Below, piece after piece: positions 1-9,200 of a stretch of 64,000 nucleotides of DNA (position 1 is its first letter; every line of letters begins with the position of its first letter). The position numbers and the translations under genes are program-made. This stretch comes from Gulosibacter molinativorax (GTDB lineage: Bacteria; Actinomycetota; Actinomycetes; Actinomycetales; Microbacteriaceae), in contig NZ_CP028426.1 in assembly GCF_003010915.2 (NCBI RefSeq), forward strand, positions 2,728,001 to 2,792,000, given 5' to 3'. Below the pieces are notes generated by a model. It ran no database searches. It worked only from the letters and a program-made list of their open reading frames with translations, and was not told the origin of the DNA.

Positions 1-1448
1 GCGAATCAGTGCCCGTCGAGGTCAAGCCCGGCGACGAGGTCGTCGGCGCGACGGTCAACGTCTCCGGCCGCCTGGTCGTCGAGGCCACCCGCATCGGCGC
101 CGACACCCAGCTGGCCCGCATGGGCGAGCTCGTCGAGAACGCGCAGAACGGCAAGGCTGAGGCACAGCGCCTCGCCGACAAGATCTCCGCCGTGTTCGTG
201 CCGGTCGTGCTCGTGCTCTCGGTCGTCACGCTCTTCGCGTGGCTCATCTTCGGTGGCACCGTCGACATGGCGTTTACCGCCGCCGTCGCCGTGCTCATCA
301 TCGCCTGCCCGTGTGCGCTTGGGCTTGCGACCCCGACCGCAATCCTCGCCGGAACCGGTCGCGGTGCCCAGCTGGGCATCCTGATCGCAGGTCCTGAGGC
401 GCTCGAACAGGCGCGCCGAATCGACACTGTCGTGCTCGACAAGACCGGCACGGTCACGAGCGGCGAGATGAGTGTCGCCTGGGTGCGCACGCTCGACGCG
501 TCGGTCAGTGAGGATGCGCTGCTCACGCTCGCGGCCTCGGTCGAGGATGCGTCGGAACACCCGCTTGCTCGCGCGATTGTGAGGTCCGCGGAGGACCGTG
601 GCCTGACGCTCGAGCCTGTCTCGGAGTTCCGAAACGAGGCCGGACGCGGGGTCGTCGGCATCGTCGACGGCGTCGAGGTGCGGGTCGGTCGCGTGGTTAC
701 TGGCGACGCGGATGCAGCGCCGATCGCGGCTGTCGCAGGGTCGGCGGATGCGTCGCAAACAGTTGGCGCTGCTCCGGTCGCGGATGCCTCGGCTGGAAAG
801 GCTGTGGCTACGACGGCGGCCGAAGTGGATGCGGTCATCGCCGAGTTTTCTGGCGCCGGTCAGACCCCGGTGCTGGTGCGCGTCGACGGCGCGGTGGTCG
901 GTGTGATTGCCGTCGCCGACACGATCAAGCCGACCTCGGCGGAGGCCATCGTTCGCCTGCGCGAGCTCGGGCTCGAGCCCGTGCTGCTCACCGGCGACCA
1001 CGAGCTCGTGGCGAAGGCCGTCGCATCCGAGGTTGGAATCGACCGCGTGATCGCTGGCGTCCTGCCTGAGCAAAAGGCTGAGGTCGTCGCGCAGCTGCAG
1101 GCCGAAGGCAAGAGGGTAGCGATGGTGGGCGACGGCGTAAACGACGCACCCGCGCTCGCGACCGCCGACCTCGGCATCGCGATGGGCGGCGGAACCGACG
1201 CCGCGATCGAGGCTGCGGACATCACGCTCGTACGCGATGACGTGAACGCCGCGGTGGATGCGATCCGCCTGTCGCGGCAGTCGAACCGAGTGATCATGCA
1301 GAACCTGTTCTGGGCGTTCGCGTACAACGTGGCGGCGATTCCGCTTGCCGCGTTCGGGCTGCTCTCGCCGATGATCGCGGGTGTCGCGATGGCGTTCTCG
1401 AGCGTCTTCGTGGTGCTCAACTCGCTGCGCCTGCTCCGCTTCAAGTAA
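1..1448 (+). CDS. copA: Copper-type heavy-metal P1B ATPase, 3' part (5' end outside window)
   Basis: This is the C-terminal 480 or so residues of a heavy-metal-translocating P-type ATPase, an inner-membrane pump that exports metal at the cost of ATP. The reading frame is already open at base 3, so the start lies upstream. In order it shows the end of the actuator domain, two membrane helices, the CPC metal-binding motif (CPCALGLATPT, about base 306), the phosphorylated Asp in DKTGT (base 438), the nucleotide-domain SEHPLA-type motif (ASEHPLA), TGDH and GDGVNDAP, and two final helices. The CPC motif favours copper or silver. The N-metal-binding domains cannot be seen. An Ala-rich insertion of about 45 residues (bases 700-840) sits in the nucleotide-binding domain and is unusual for the family. 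Two strong hairpins follow the stop codon. Confidence 0.93.
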   Translation, partial: ESVPVEVKPGDEVVGATVNVSGRLVVEATRIGADTQLARMGELVENAQNGKAEAQRLADKISAVFVPVVLVLSVVTLFAWLIFGGTVDMAFTAAVAVLIIACPCALGLATPTAILAGTGRGAQLGILIAGPEALEQARRIDTVVLDKTGTVTSGEMSVAWVRTLDASVSEDALLTLAASVEDASEHPLARAIVRSAEDRGLTLEPVSEFRNEAGRGVVGIVDGVEVRVGRVVTGDADAAPIAAVAGSADASQTVGAAPVADASAGKAVATTAAEVDAVIAEFSGAGQTPVLVRVDGAVVGVIAVADTIKPTSAEAIVRLRELGLEPVLLTGDHELVAKAVASEVGIDRVIAGVLPEQKAEVVAQLQAEGKRVAMVGDGVNDAPALATADLGIAMGGGTDAAIEAADITLVRDDVNAAVDAIRLSRQSNRVIMQNLFWAFAYNVAAIPLAAFGLLSPMIAGVAMAFSSVFVVLNSLRLLRFK

Positions 1449-1494
1449 CGGCTGGGCTCCCTGAGCCCGTCGAAAGGCGGTTCTTGAGCCCGCC

Positions 1495-1554
1495 GAAAGA
1501 CTGGTCACGTTCTGGGATTATGACGACTCATAACCCCAGAACGTGACAACTTTC
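1495..1554. terminator. Long imperfect hairpin downstream of the P-ATPase gene
   Basis: Arms at 1504-1523 and 1528-1547 pair over 20 bp with one mismatch around a 4-nt loop, and GAAAG/CTTTC outer arms add five more pairs. It lies 50 nt after the ATPase stop. It may end that transcript, but there is no clear T-tract, so a repeat-element origin is equally possible. Confidence 0.6.
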
Positions 1555-1569
1555 CGTTTGGGCTCAAGC

Positions 1570-1627
1570 AAGATTGGTCACGTCTCGGGTTTATACGTCC
1601 TGATAATCCCGAGACGTGACCAATCTT
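1570..1627. terminator. Second long hairpin, 20-bp perfect stem, related to the first
   Basis: Arms 1570-1589 and 1608-1627 are perfectly complementary over 20 bp with an 18-nt loop that can pair partly. The arms share the GGTCACGT segment with the preceding hairpin. Placed between a + strand gene end (1448) and a - strand gene end (1691), it could terminate transcription from both sides. Confidence 0.6.
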
Positions 1628-1690
1628 CGTGTGCGGCAAGGCGAGCGTGACCCAACCTTCGCACGTGGCTGGCGCGGATGCGCCCAAACG

Positions 1691-2380
1691 CTACTTCGCG
1701 AGCGACGTGAACCAGTCCGGCGCCTGACCCTGGCCTGCGCCGAAGTACTCGTGCTGGAAAAGCGAGCCGACCACGAGCTTCGGGAACTGCATCCCTCGTG
1801 CGAGCAGCTGCGAGAACCGGTCCGCGCCGCCACCGGCTGCCTTCATCGCATCCCACTTCACGTCGAACTTCTTCTTCGCGGGGATGTCATACGCGAGGTC
1901 GCTCTTCGACGCGAACTGCGCGAGCTGCTCGTCGTTGTACGGCACGGTCTTGCGCAGGGTCTTCGCGACGCCCGCGCCCTTGTTCACGAGCTCGCGGGTG
2001 ATCGCGGCCTCGACGGTCGGCGCACCGAGGCGCGACGCGAGTTCGTTGCCGATCTCGTGCACGCGCACGTGGGTGGGCTCGTGTACGACACCGATCTTGT
2101 CGTAGCTCAGGATGAGATCGATCTCCTCGTCCGCGAGCAGCGTCTGGATGCGGTCGGTCGCCTCGGCGACGGGCACCTTAGACTCCGATTCGAGCGCGAG
2201 CTCGTAGCCCAGCGACTCGGCACGGGCGGCGCCGAGCGACTGCGCGATCGCGGTGGGAGCGTCGCCGGTCAGGGTCACGATGACGACTCGGCGTCCTTCC
2301 TCCGTGAGTCGCGCAATGGTGCTGCCGGTGAGCAGCGGGACGTCGGCGGTGGCGGCGTGCAGGGCAAGAACGGTGGGCAT
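1691..2380 (-). CDS. PIG-L/LmbE-family deacetylase-like protein lacking the zinc motif
   Basis: A 229-aa protein with the overall pattern of the PIG-L/LmbE N-acetylglucosamine deacetylase family (MshB and Mca are actinobacterial members in mycothiol metabolism): an N-terminal beta strand, a Gly-Ser-Thr-Ile helix start, TLTGDA, and a C-terminal HVRVH segment. The signature AHPDDE, whose His and second Asp bind zinc, reads LHAATAD here (residues 7-13), so at least one ligand is missing. The ATG at 2378-2380 was chosen because GAGGGAG lies just upstream; the frame continues open further upstream but crosses the neighbouring gene. It is divergent from the GNAT gene. Whether it is an enzyme is doubtful; family membership itself is probable. 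Confidence 0.72.
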   Translation of the reverse strand: MPTVLALHAATADVPLLTGSTIARLTEEGRRVVIVTLTGDAPTAIAQSLGAARAESLGYELALESESKVPVAEATDRIQTLLADEEIDLILSYDKIGVVHEPTHVRVHEIGNELASRLGAPTVEAAITRELVNKGAGVAKTLRKTVPYNDEQLAQFASKSDLAYDIPAKKKFDVKWDAMKAAGGGADRFSQLLARGMQFPKLVVGSLFQHEYFGAGQGQAPDWFTSLAK

Positions 2381-2608
2381 GAGGCTCCCTCGTGAGTAAT
2401 CGGTGGTGGATGCGCGCCCCCAGTCATCGAGCGCATTGGCACGTAGGTGCCACGGAATTGCTCGATCGGGGGCAGACAACGGCACCGAGCATAGCGACCG
2501 AACGTTGACGGCGAAGGATGCAGCTCGACGGCAAGGCATGCGCGCGCTCCACCACAGCGTTAGGCTTTCCTGTTGTTCCGCAGCCCATCGAAATCGAGGA
2601 ATCCCGCC

Positions 2609-3115
2609 GTGACCCGCGACATCCGCATCCGCCCCGCAATCGCGGCCGACGCCGAGACTCTGGCGCGCATCCTTGCGAACGCCTGGCGGGAGACGTACGG
2701 CGGAATCCTGCCTGAAGAACTCGTCGCGAAGCGTGCCGACCCCGACCAACAACTCACATGGTGGCGCGAGCAGCTCGCCGACCCCGCCACAGCTTCGGGC
2801 ACCTGGCTCGGTGAGCTCGACGGCGAGCCGGCCGGCCTCGCGCTCGCACGCGCGACGCCCGAGGATGCGCCGCGTCCTCTCGAGTTGAAGCTTTGCTACA
2901 CCTTCGCCGCCTCCCACGGTTCGGGCCTCTCGCACGCACTTATCGAGGCCGCGATCGGTGACCGCCCGGCGTGGCTGTGGATGCTCCACGGCAACGATCG
3001 CGCGGAGGCGTTCTACCGCAAGCACGGCTTCCACCGCGAGGAGCCGTGGGACACGCGCGAGTGGGGCGAGGCCTTCGGGGCCACCAGGTACACCGACATT
3101 CGCCTCGTGCGGTAG
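2609..3115 (+). CDS. GNAT-family N-acetyltransferase
   Basis: A 168-aa cytoplasmic acetyltransferase of the GCN5-related family that would transfer an acetyl group from acetyl-CoA to an unknown amine. The opening IRIRPAIAADAETLARI strand-helix, the WREQLADP segment, and the closing GNDRAEAFYRKHGF motif followed by a beta strand are typical of the fold. GTG at 2609 is preferred because CGAGGA lies nine bases upstream and because the family begins close to this point; an in-frame start at 2573 would add a non-homologous leader. The substrate cannot be read from sequence. It is transcribed away from the LmbE-like gene from a shared 228-nt interval. Confidence 0.85.
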   Translation: MTRDIRIRPAIAADAETLARILANAWRETYGGILPEELVAKRADPDQQLTWWREQLADPATASGTWLGELDGEPAGLALARATPEDAPRPLELKLCYTFAASHGSGLSHALIEAAIGDRPAWLWMLHGNDRAEAFYRKHGFHREEPWDTREWGEAFGATRYTDIRLVR

Positions 3116-3282
3116 CGTCTCCCGCGGCCCAAAAAGCCAAGATCAACCGAAGATTTTCTGTCCCCGTTCGGTGCACGGTGGTACGAGTATTCAACCGCGC
3201 CCGGGAATAGAATCGAGCCAGGGCACGTGGGCCATCGTGATTTGGCGGTGAGGCCACGGGCAGTCGCGACAAAGGAGTCGTC

Positions 3283-6249
3283 ATGCCTGACCGAAGAAGC
3301 GCGGGGGTGGCTCCGAAACCACACATCCTGGAGCTGCGCATCCACGGCATCGCCAATACCCCACCTGAGGTCATGCTCGGCGTGAGCCGAGACGAGATCA
3401 CGAGTGCGGGCAGCGACGAACTCGGTGGGTTCTGGCGGTACAAGAACAAACCGGGGCCGCCCGAGGACACCGACTCGTTCGCCGCGCGCGAGCAGCTGCA
3501 TCGCACCGATCTCGACCCGCGCATCCACACCGAGGCCTACTCGTGGGGCAACATGGTGCGCTCAGGCGGCACCTTCGGCTCGGCGGTCGTGACCGTGCTC
3601 ATCCAGATCGGCTGGTTCCTCACGCTGCCGTTCGCGCTGTGCAACGTCGCGTACTGGACGCGACGGATTACTCGCAAGGGCGGCTCGGATCACGAGTGGC
3701 TCAGCGGCGCGGGCGCCGCGACCGTCCGGCTCTTCGCCCTCGGCCTGACGCTCCTGCTCACTTCCTCGCTCGCGACGATCCTGCTCGATTTCATCGGCAC
3801 GCAGTGCTACCGGCCCGACGCGATGTGCGCGAACCTGCCGGGCATTTTCCAGCTCCTCCCGCGGGATGCCGAGGGCCGCCCACTGCGCCTCGCCGCACTC
3901 AGCGTCATCATTGTGCTCGCGATTCTGCTGCTGTTCCTCCTCACCCGCAGCAGCAGGCTTCGGTACGAAGCGAACCTGCGCAGCTGGGCTGCAGACACGC
4001 GAGATGCCGGCGAAGTCGCCCGAGCCAAGACCGAGCTGCCACTGCTCGCCACCTCAGGATTCTGGTCGAGCGCCCGCGTCGGCCCAACATCCGAGCGCCT
4101 CCACCTCGCCGCGAGTCTCGCGCTCATCGTGAGCCTGCTCGCCTGGGATCGAATTTTCACCGCGGATGCGGCCTGTCACGAGCTCGTCGGCTTCTTCAGC
4201 TCGAGCGGATGCTCGGCGACGGGAATGCTCGCGGCGTCGCCTCGCGAGAGCTGGATCCTCGGCATCGCGGCGGCCGTGTTGCTGCTCGCGACGGTGCTAA
4301 CCGGGTTCACGACGGCCAAGTCACCGAAGCGGATCCGGGTGGGCCGCATCGTCGCCGCGGTCCTGCTGCTTGTCGTGGCCGCGGACTACGCCGTGTACGT
4401 GATCGCAACGGGGCTGTCCGGGGGAGAGGGAACTGGCGGCGAATCGGGTACCCCGGTGACGGCGTTTCTCGGCCTCACGGTCGTTCCCACCGTGCTCGTC
4501 GCGCTGCTCGCGGTCGGATGCGTTGCTGCGCTCTGGTGGCGCGACCCGCGCTTTGGCCGTTGGGCCATCATCCTGCCGCTGCTCGCGATGGCCTTCATTA
4601 CGTATGGCGGTCTCGCGCAGCGAGCAGGCCCGCTGCCGCAGAATGCGGTGGACCTCCACTGGGCGATCCAGGTCGGCATCGGCCTGCTCGCGGTGCACGT
4701 CGTGATTGCCGTCATTCTCGCGCGAAGGCGCACATCCTCACGGTACGAGGCCTGGCACGGATTCGGCGGGGCGGTCGCGCTCACGCTGTCGCTCACCTCG
4801 GCCTTGCTGCTGACCTGCCTGCTGGTGTTCGGCGTACGCACGTGGCTGACGCCGCCGGTGGACTCGTCGAAGGTCGTCGACAACTGGCGCATCTTCGCGG
4901 ATCCCAGCAGCACGCCCGCGCGGCCCGACCTCCCCGAGCAGCTCACAATCCCGGCGGTCTTCGAGTCCTACGGCGTTGCCGTGCTGGCGATCCTCGTCGT
5001 GATCGCCATCGTGGCGACCGCGGCCGCGATCCGCCAGTGGTGGGGCCCGTACCGTCGACTTACGACGCCGACGATCACCTTCCCCGAGGGCACGTCGAAG
5101 AGGCAAGAGTCCTACGACGAGATTCTTGTGCCGGGTACTTTCGGCCCGGGCTACCCGGTGCCGGACCGGGGCGTCACGACCCCGACCGAGCGGGAGGTCG
5201 AGGCAGGCCGAAGGTTCGCCGCGTTCGCCCAGCGCGGGGAGGCGATCGGTGGCGTGCTTGCGCTGACGTCACTGTTGGCAATCGCGTTTGTCGTCACGCT
5301 GAGCTTCATGGTGCCTGACGGCGCGCTCGCGGGGCTCGAGCCGGGCAAGGCGGGATTCCTCGGTGACATCGCGCAGACGGTCGACCTGTTGGATGGTGTC
5401 GCGCTCGCGGTAATGACCGCAATCGCCGCCGTTGCTACAGCCTTGGTGATCGGGAACGTCACCTCGCCCAAGGAGCGTCCGCTCGGGTTGCTCTGGGACA
5501 TCCTGTGCTTCTTCCCCCGAGCCGCGCATCCGCTCGCCCCGCCCTGTTATAGCGAGCGGACGGTGCCCGAACTCACGACGCGCGTGCTCGAGTGGCTCGG
5601 CCCGGGGACGGTCTCGCCGCGCCTGCCGCTCAACGACCCCGCACCGTCGCGCAAGGTCGTCATCACGGCTCACTCGATGGGCGGCGTGCTCGCCAGCGCC
5701 ACGGTTTTCGCGGTGCTCAATCGCACCGAACCGGTCGCGGTGGATGTGTGGGGTCGGCTCGGGCTCGTGACCTTCGGCATCCAGCTTCGGGCATACTTCT
5801 CGCGGTTCTTCCCGGATGTGCTGGGTCCGGACGTGCTCGGTGTTCAGCCTTGCCGTGGCCCGGGGTTGTTCTCGCACGACCCCTGGCATCGTCAGGTTGT
5901 GGCCGAGCACGAACCGGATCGCGAGTGGCTCGCGGAGTACGAGCAGCGCTTCGGTCCGGGGATGCGCGAAATCCTCGCTTCGAGAGATCCCGTGCTGCCC
6001 GCCTGGGTCAGCCTGTGGCGGCGCACCGACTTCATCGGCTTCCCCGCGACTAGTTACAATGAGGCCGACAATCCGATCGACCGGGGCGCGACGGAGAGCG
6101 AGCCGCGGAGCTACCTCTGGAAGGTCGCGACCCACTCCGATTATCAGTTCACGCTGCAGTATGTCGCTGGCTTGCAGGAGGTCATCGACCGGCTCGAGGG
6201 ACCGGGCCGAACGGAAGGCACTACTCGAGCAGCTCCCGAATCTGGTTAG
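3283..6249 (+). CDS. Large polytopic membrane protein with alpha/beta-hydrolase (lipase-like) motifs
   Basis: A 988-aa protein. The N-terminus carries an ELRIHGIANTPPEVML segment of the kind that starts an actinobacterial family of uncharacterised membrane proteins (an HG oxyanion-hole-like turn). About thirteen hydrophobic helices follow between residues 100 and 730. A cytoplasmic-looking C-terminal domain has ITAHSMGG near residue 795, a nucleophile-elbow motif of serine hydrolases. The HG turn and the elbow are separated by the whole membrane region, as if the hydrolase fold were interrupted by it. AAAGGAG precedes the ATG. The 3' end overlaps the convergent helicase gene by 29 bp. Function unknown; hydrolase activity on lipids or cell-envelope esters is an inference. 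Confidence 0.8.
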   Translation: MPDRRSAGVAPKPHILELRIHGIANTPPEVMLGVSRDEITSAGSDELGGFWRYKNKPGPPEDTDSFAAREQLHRTDLDPRIHTEAYSWGNMVRSGGTFGSAVVTVLIQIGWFLTLPFALCNVAYWTRRITRKGGSDHEWLSGAGAATVRLFALGLTLLLTSSLATILLDFIGTQCYRPDAMCANLPGIFQLLPRDAEGRPLRLAALSVIIVLAILLLFLLTRSSRLRYEANLRSWAADTRDAGEVARAKTELPLLATSGFWSSARVGPTSERLHLAASLALIVSLLAWDRIFTADAACHELVGFFSSSGCSATGMLAASPRESWILGIAAAVLLLATVLTGFTTAKSPKRIRVGRIVAAVLLLVVAADYAVYVIATGLSGGEGTGGESGTPVTAFLGLTVVPTVLVALLAVGCVAALWWRDPRFGRWAIILPLLAMAFITYGGLAQRAGPLPQNAVDLHWAIQVGIGLLAVHVVIAVILARRRTSSRYEAWHGFGGAVALTLSLTSALLLTCLLVFGVRTWLTPPVDSSKVVDNWRIFADPSSTPARPDLPEQLTIPAVFESYGVAVLAILVVIAIVATAAAIRQWWGPYRRLTTPTITFPEGTSKRQESYDEILVPGTFGPGYPVPDRGVTTPTEREVEAGRRFAAFAQRGEAIGGVLALTSLLAIAFVVTLSFMVPDGALAGLEPGKAGFLGDIAQTVDLLDGVALAVMTAIAAVATALVIGNVTSPKERPLGLLWDILCFFPRAAHPLAPPCYSERTVPELTTRVLEWLGPGTVSPRLPLNDPAPSRKVVITAHSMGGVLASATVFAVLNRTEPVAVDVWGRLGLVTFGIQLRAYFSRFFPDVLGPDVLGVQPCRGPGLFSHDPWHRQVVAEHEPDREWLAEYEQRFGPGMREILASRDPVLPAWVSLWRRTDFIGFPATSYNEADNPIDRGATESEPRSYLWKVATHSDYQFTLQYVAGLQEVIDRLEGPGRTEGTTRAAPESG

Positions 6250-9200
6250 CGGTGAGGGTGCTCTCGCCCATCGCGCCGCCGCCATCGAGCACGCGGGCGA
6301 AGAGCTCGGCTTTCGATTCCCGAAGCGCGATCACCTTCTGCTCGATGGTGTTTGCAGCGACCAACCGGTACACGAACACCGGTCGGTGTTGGCCGAGCCG
6401 GTGGGTGCGGTCGATCGCCTGTTCCTCGACGGCCGGGTTCCACCAGGGATCGAGGAGCACGACATAGTCGGCCTCCACGAGGTTGAGCCCAAACCCGCCA
6501 GCCTTCAGCGAGACGAAGAATACCGGCGCGTTGCCGTTGCGAAACTCGTCGATGACCTGCTGCCGGTCGGTCGTGCTGCCGTCCAGGTAACACCAATCGA
6601 GACCGGCTTCTTCGGCTCTGTCCCGGGCTGAGCCCAAGAAGCGCGTGAATTGGCTCAGGACGAGCACCCGGTGGCCTTCCTCATGCGCTTCGGTGAGCAA
6701 TTCGATGAGCGCGTCGAGCTTCCCGGAAGGGGCATGCCCGGCATCGACGAGAGCCGGGTCAAGCGCGAGCTGACGCAAGAGGGTGAGTGACTGGAAGATC
6801 TGGAATCGGTTCGCGTTGACGTCATCGATCAGCCCGAGGAGCCGCTGGCGCTCGCGTTGGAACTGCACGTCGTAGAGCTTGCGGTGCCTCGGGTGCAGCG
6901 TGACCTCGATGGTCTGCTCCTGCTTGGGTGGAAGCTCCGCGGCGACGAGGTCCTTACTGCGCCGCAAGAGGAAGGGTTGGACGCGCCGCTGCAAGAGCGC
7001 CAAGCGTTCGCTGTTCTTGTCTCGCTCGATTGGGGTGCGATAGAACTCGGTGAACCGCTGGCGATTGCCGAGCAACCCGGGAGCCGCGAGCGAGACGAGC
7101 GCCCAGAACTCGAGGAGATTGTTCTCCAGGGGCGTGCCGGTGATCACGAGGGTAAACGGGGCATCGAGTGCGCGTGCGGCCCGGTAGCCGTGTGACGCGT
7201 GATTCTTGATCTGTTGGGCCTCGTCGAGGATGAGACCGGACCATGCGAGGCCGCGGTACTCCTCCGCCTCGCCGCGGAAGAGCGCATAGCTCGTGACCAC
7301 GACATGCGCGCCAGCCGTCGCCTCACTGAGCGCGCAGCCTCGCTTCGAAGCCATGGAGGTGATCGTGCTGACGCGGAGATTTGGTGCGAACTTTTCGCAC
7401 TCTCGGGCCCAGTTTCCAACCACGCTCGTTGGCGCTACGACGAGGAATGGCGGCATGTCAGGATGCTCTTCGCGGGCGAGTTCCATCATGGCGATGGTCT
7501 GGAGGGTCTTGCCGAGCCCCATTTCGTCGGCGAGCACCCCGCCGAGTCCGGAGGTTCGCAAGAAATGCAGCCAGGACATTCCCTCGAGCTGGTAATCACG
7601 GAGTTCCGCGCGGATGCCCTTGGGCACCGCAACGGCCTCCACGCGCTGGCCCTCACCGAGCGACTGCACGGTGAGCCACCACTGCGCTTCTCGCGCGGCA
7701 ACGACGCCGAGCTGGGCGAGATCGTCCCAGAGACTCACTTGGTGGCGGTTGAGGCGGAAACCGTCGCCCAGCTGATCATCGGGCTGGCGGTTCGGCCGGT
7801 CACTCAGCGCCCGCGCCTCGGCGAGGATGTCCCGCAGTCGGCTGAATTCTTCGCCCTCGAGCGAGAAGTAGGTACCGCTGGGGAGCACAAACAGCGCATC
7901 CTCCCTGGCCAACGCCGTGTAGATATCAGCAAACTCGACCGCTTCTCCCTCGACCTGGACTTTGACGTGCAGGTCGAACCAGTCGCCATCTGCCTCGGCG
8001 CTGACCTCCACCACAGGAAGTGTCTCGGCTTCGCGATAGCTGGGCGGTTCTGCCTGTTCAGTGACCTCGACACCCTCAAGGTCATGCAGCCGCGGTAAGA
8101 CCTGCGTGAGGAAGACAACATGATTCGTTCCGCTCAAGGTGTTCGGATCTGGAATGCGGAGTGGTTGCTCGGCGGAACCGTCCGAAGCGGACGGTGCATG
8201 CGCGGGCCACAGAATCGACTGATTGGCCCCGGCCGCCGAGCGGAGCCGGTCGAGGATTTGCGCCTCGCGTTCCGCGTCGGGTCGGAAACCCGCCGGTCGA
8301 TCCCATAACCAGTCGAGGTGCGTTCGACGCCCTTCGTGGTTGACAACGAGCTTGAGCGACGTCCGCCGAATCTCCGGAATGGCAACGGATGCGTCGGGCG
8401 ATTCAAACTGGAGACTCGCTTGGAGCCTCGGGAGGTAGTCGGTCTCGAACGCCGCCCGCTCGCTGGTCGGAACTTCGATCGGCTCATCGGCGTTGAGCAG
8501 GCGCAGGGTCAGGGCATCCACAGCGGTGGCGACCGGATGGAGGGTGATTTGTTCGCTCGGGCCGGCCTTGTCGGCGATGTGGGCGATGGCAGCGGCTGGG
8601 CTCCCGATTGGTGCAAGGGCTTCGTACGCAATCGCATCGGCTCCGAGCCGTGCCTCGGCGCGCACCTGAAGTGCTGCGTCACCAGCCTGCACGATGCCAG
8701 CGATCGTGATCGGACGTGTGTCGAAGCGAACCGGTCGCTGCTGTTTGCCGGTCGAGACGAGTGGGACCCCGACTTCGCCCAACTGCTTCAGGAGCTGCCA
8801 GATGTCGTTGCCAGGGACAGCGCTGAGCGGCAGCCATTCGCTGTTGCTGTAATACCAATACTCGTTGCGCGCAGCGGCAAGGTAGAGGCGGTGGATGCGT
8901 TGGAGCAGGTCACTCGCGTCCGGCGCTAGGCCGAGGGCCTCTACCGCATTCCAGCGCGCCTTCCCTTTGATCCACAAGCCGCGCTTTCCGCGCATCCCGG
9001 GGCGAATCTGCAGCTCTTGGAGCCGCATGCTGCTGCGGTGCTGGCCGCCGTAGTAGCTCGGCCGGGTCGCAGAAGCGAGTTCGATAAACACGCACGCTTC
9101 GGCGAAGTCGCTCGGTGATTCGCTCGGGAGAAGCGCATCGAATTCTTGCCGCCATTTCGAGCGCGGCGACCACCGATTTCGGCGGGTCAAGCCAGGCTGG

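Noticed and set aside
6..1508. A 500-codon open frame on the strand opposite the P-ATPase gene
   Set aside because: It mirrors a strongly supported ATPase frame; its Arg/His/Asp-rich translation has no domain and is a typical shadow in high-GC DNA.
1691..3034. An N-terminally extended version of the LmbE-like protein
   Set aside because: The extra 218 codons run antisense through the GNAT gene and have no family similarity; a good ribosome-binding site supports the start at 2380.
3116..3282. tRNA or small RNA in intergenic gaps
   Set aside because: No cloverleaf, CCA end or conserved T-loop was seen in this or other gaps.
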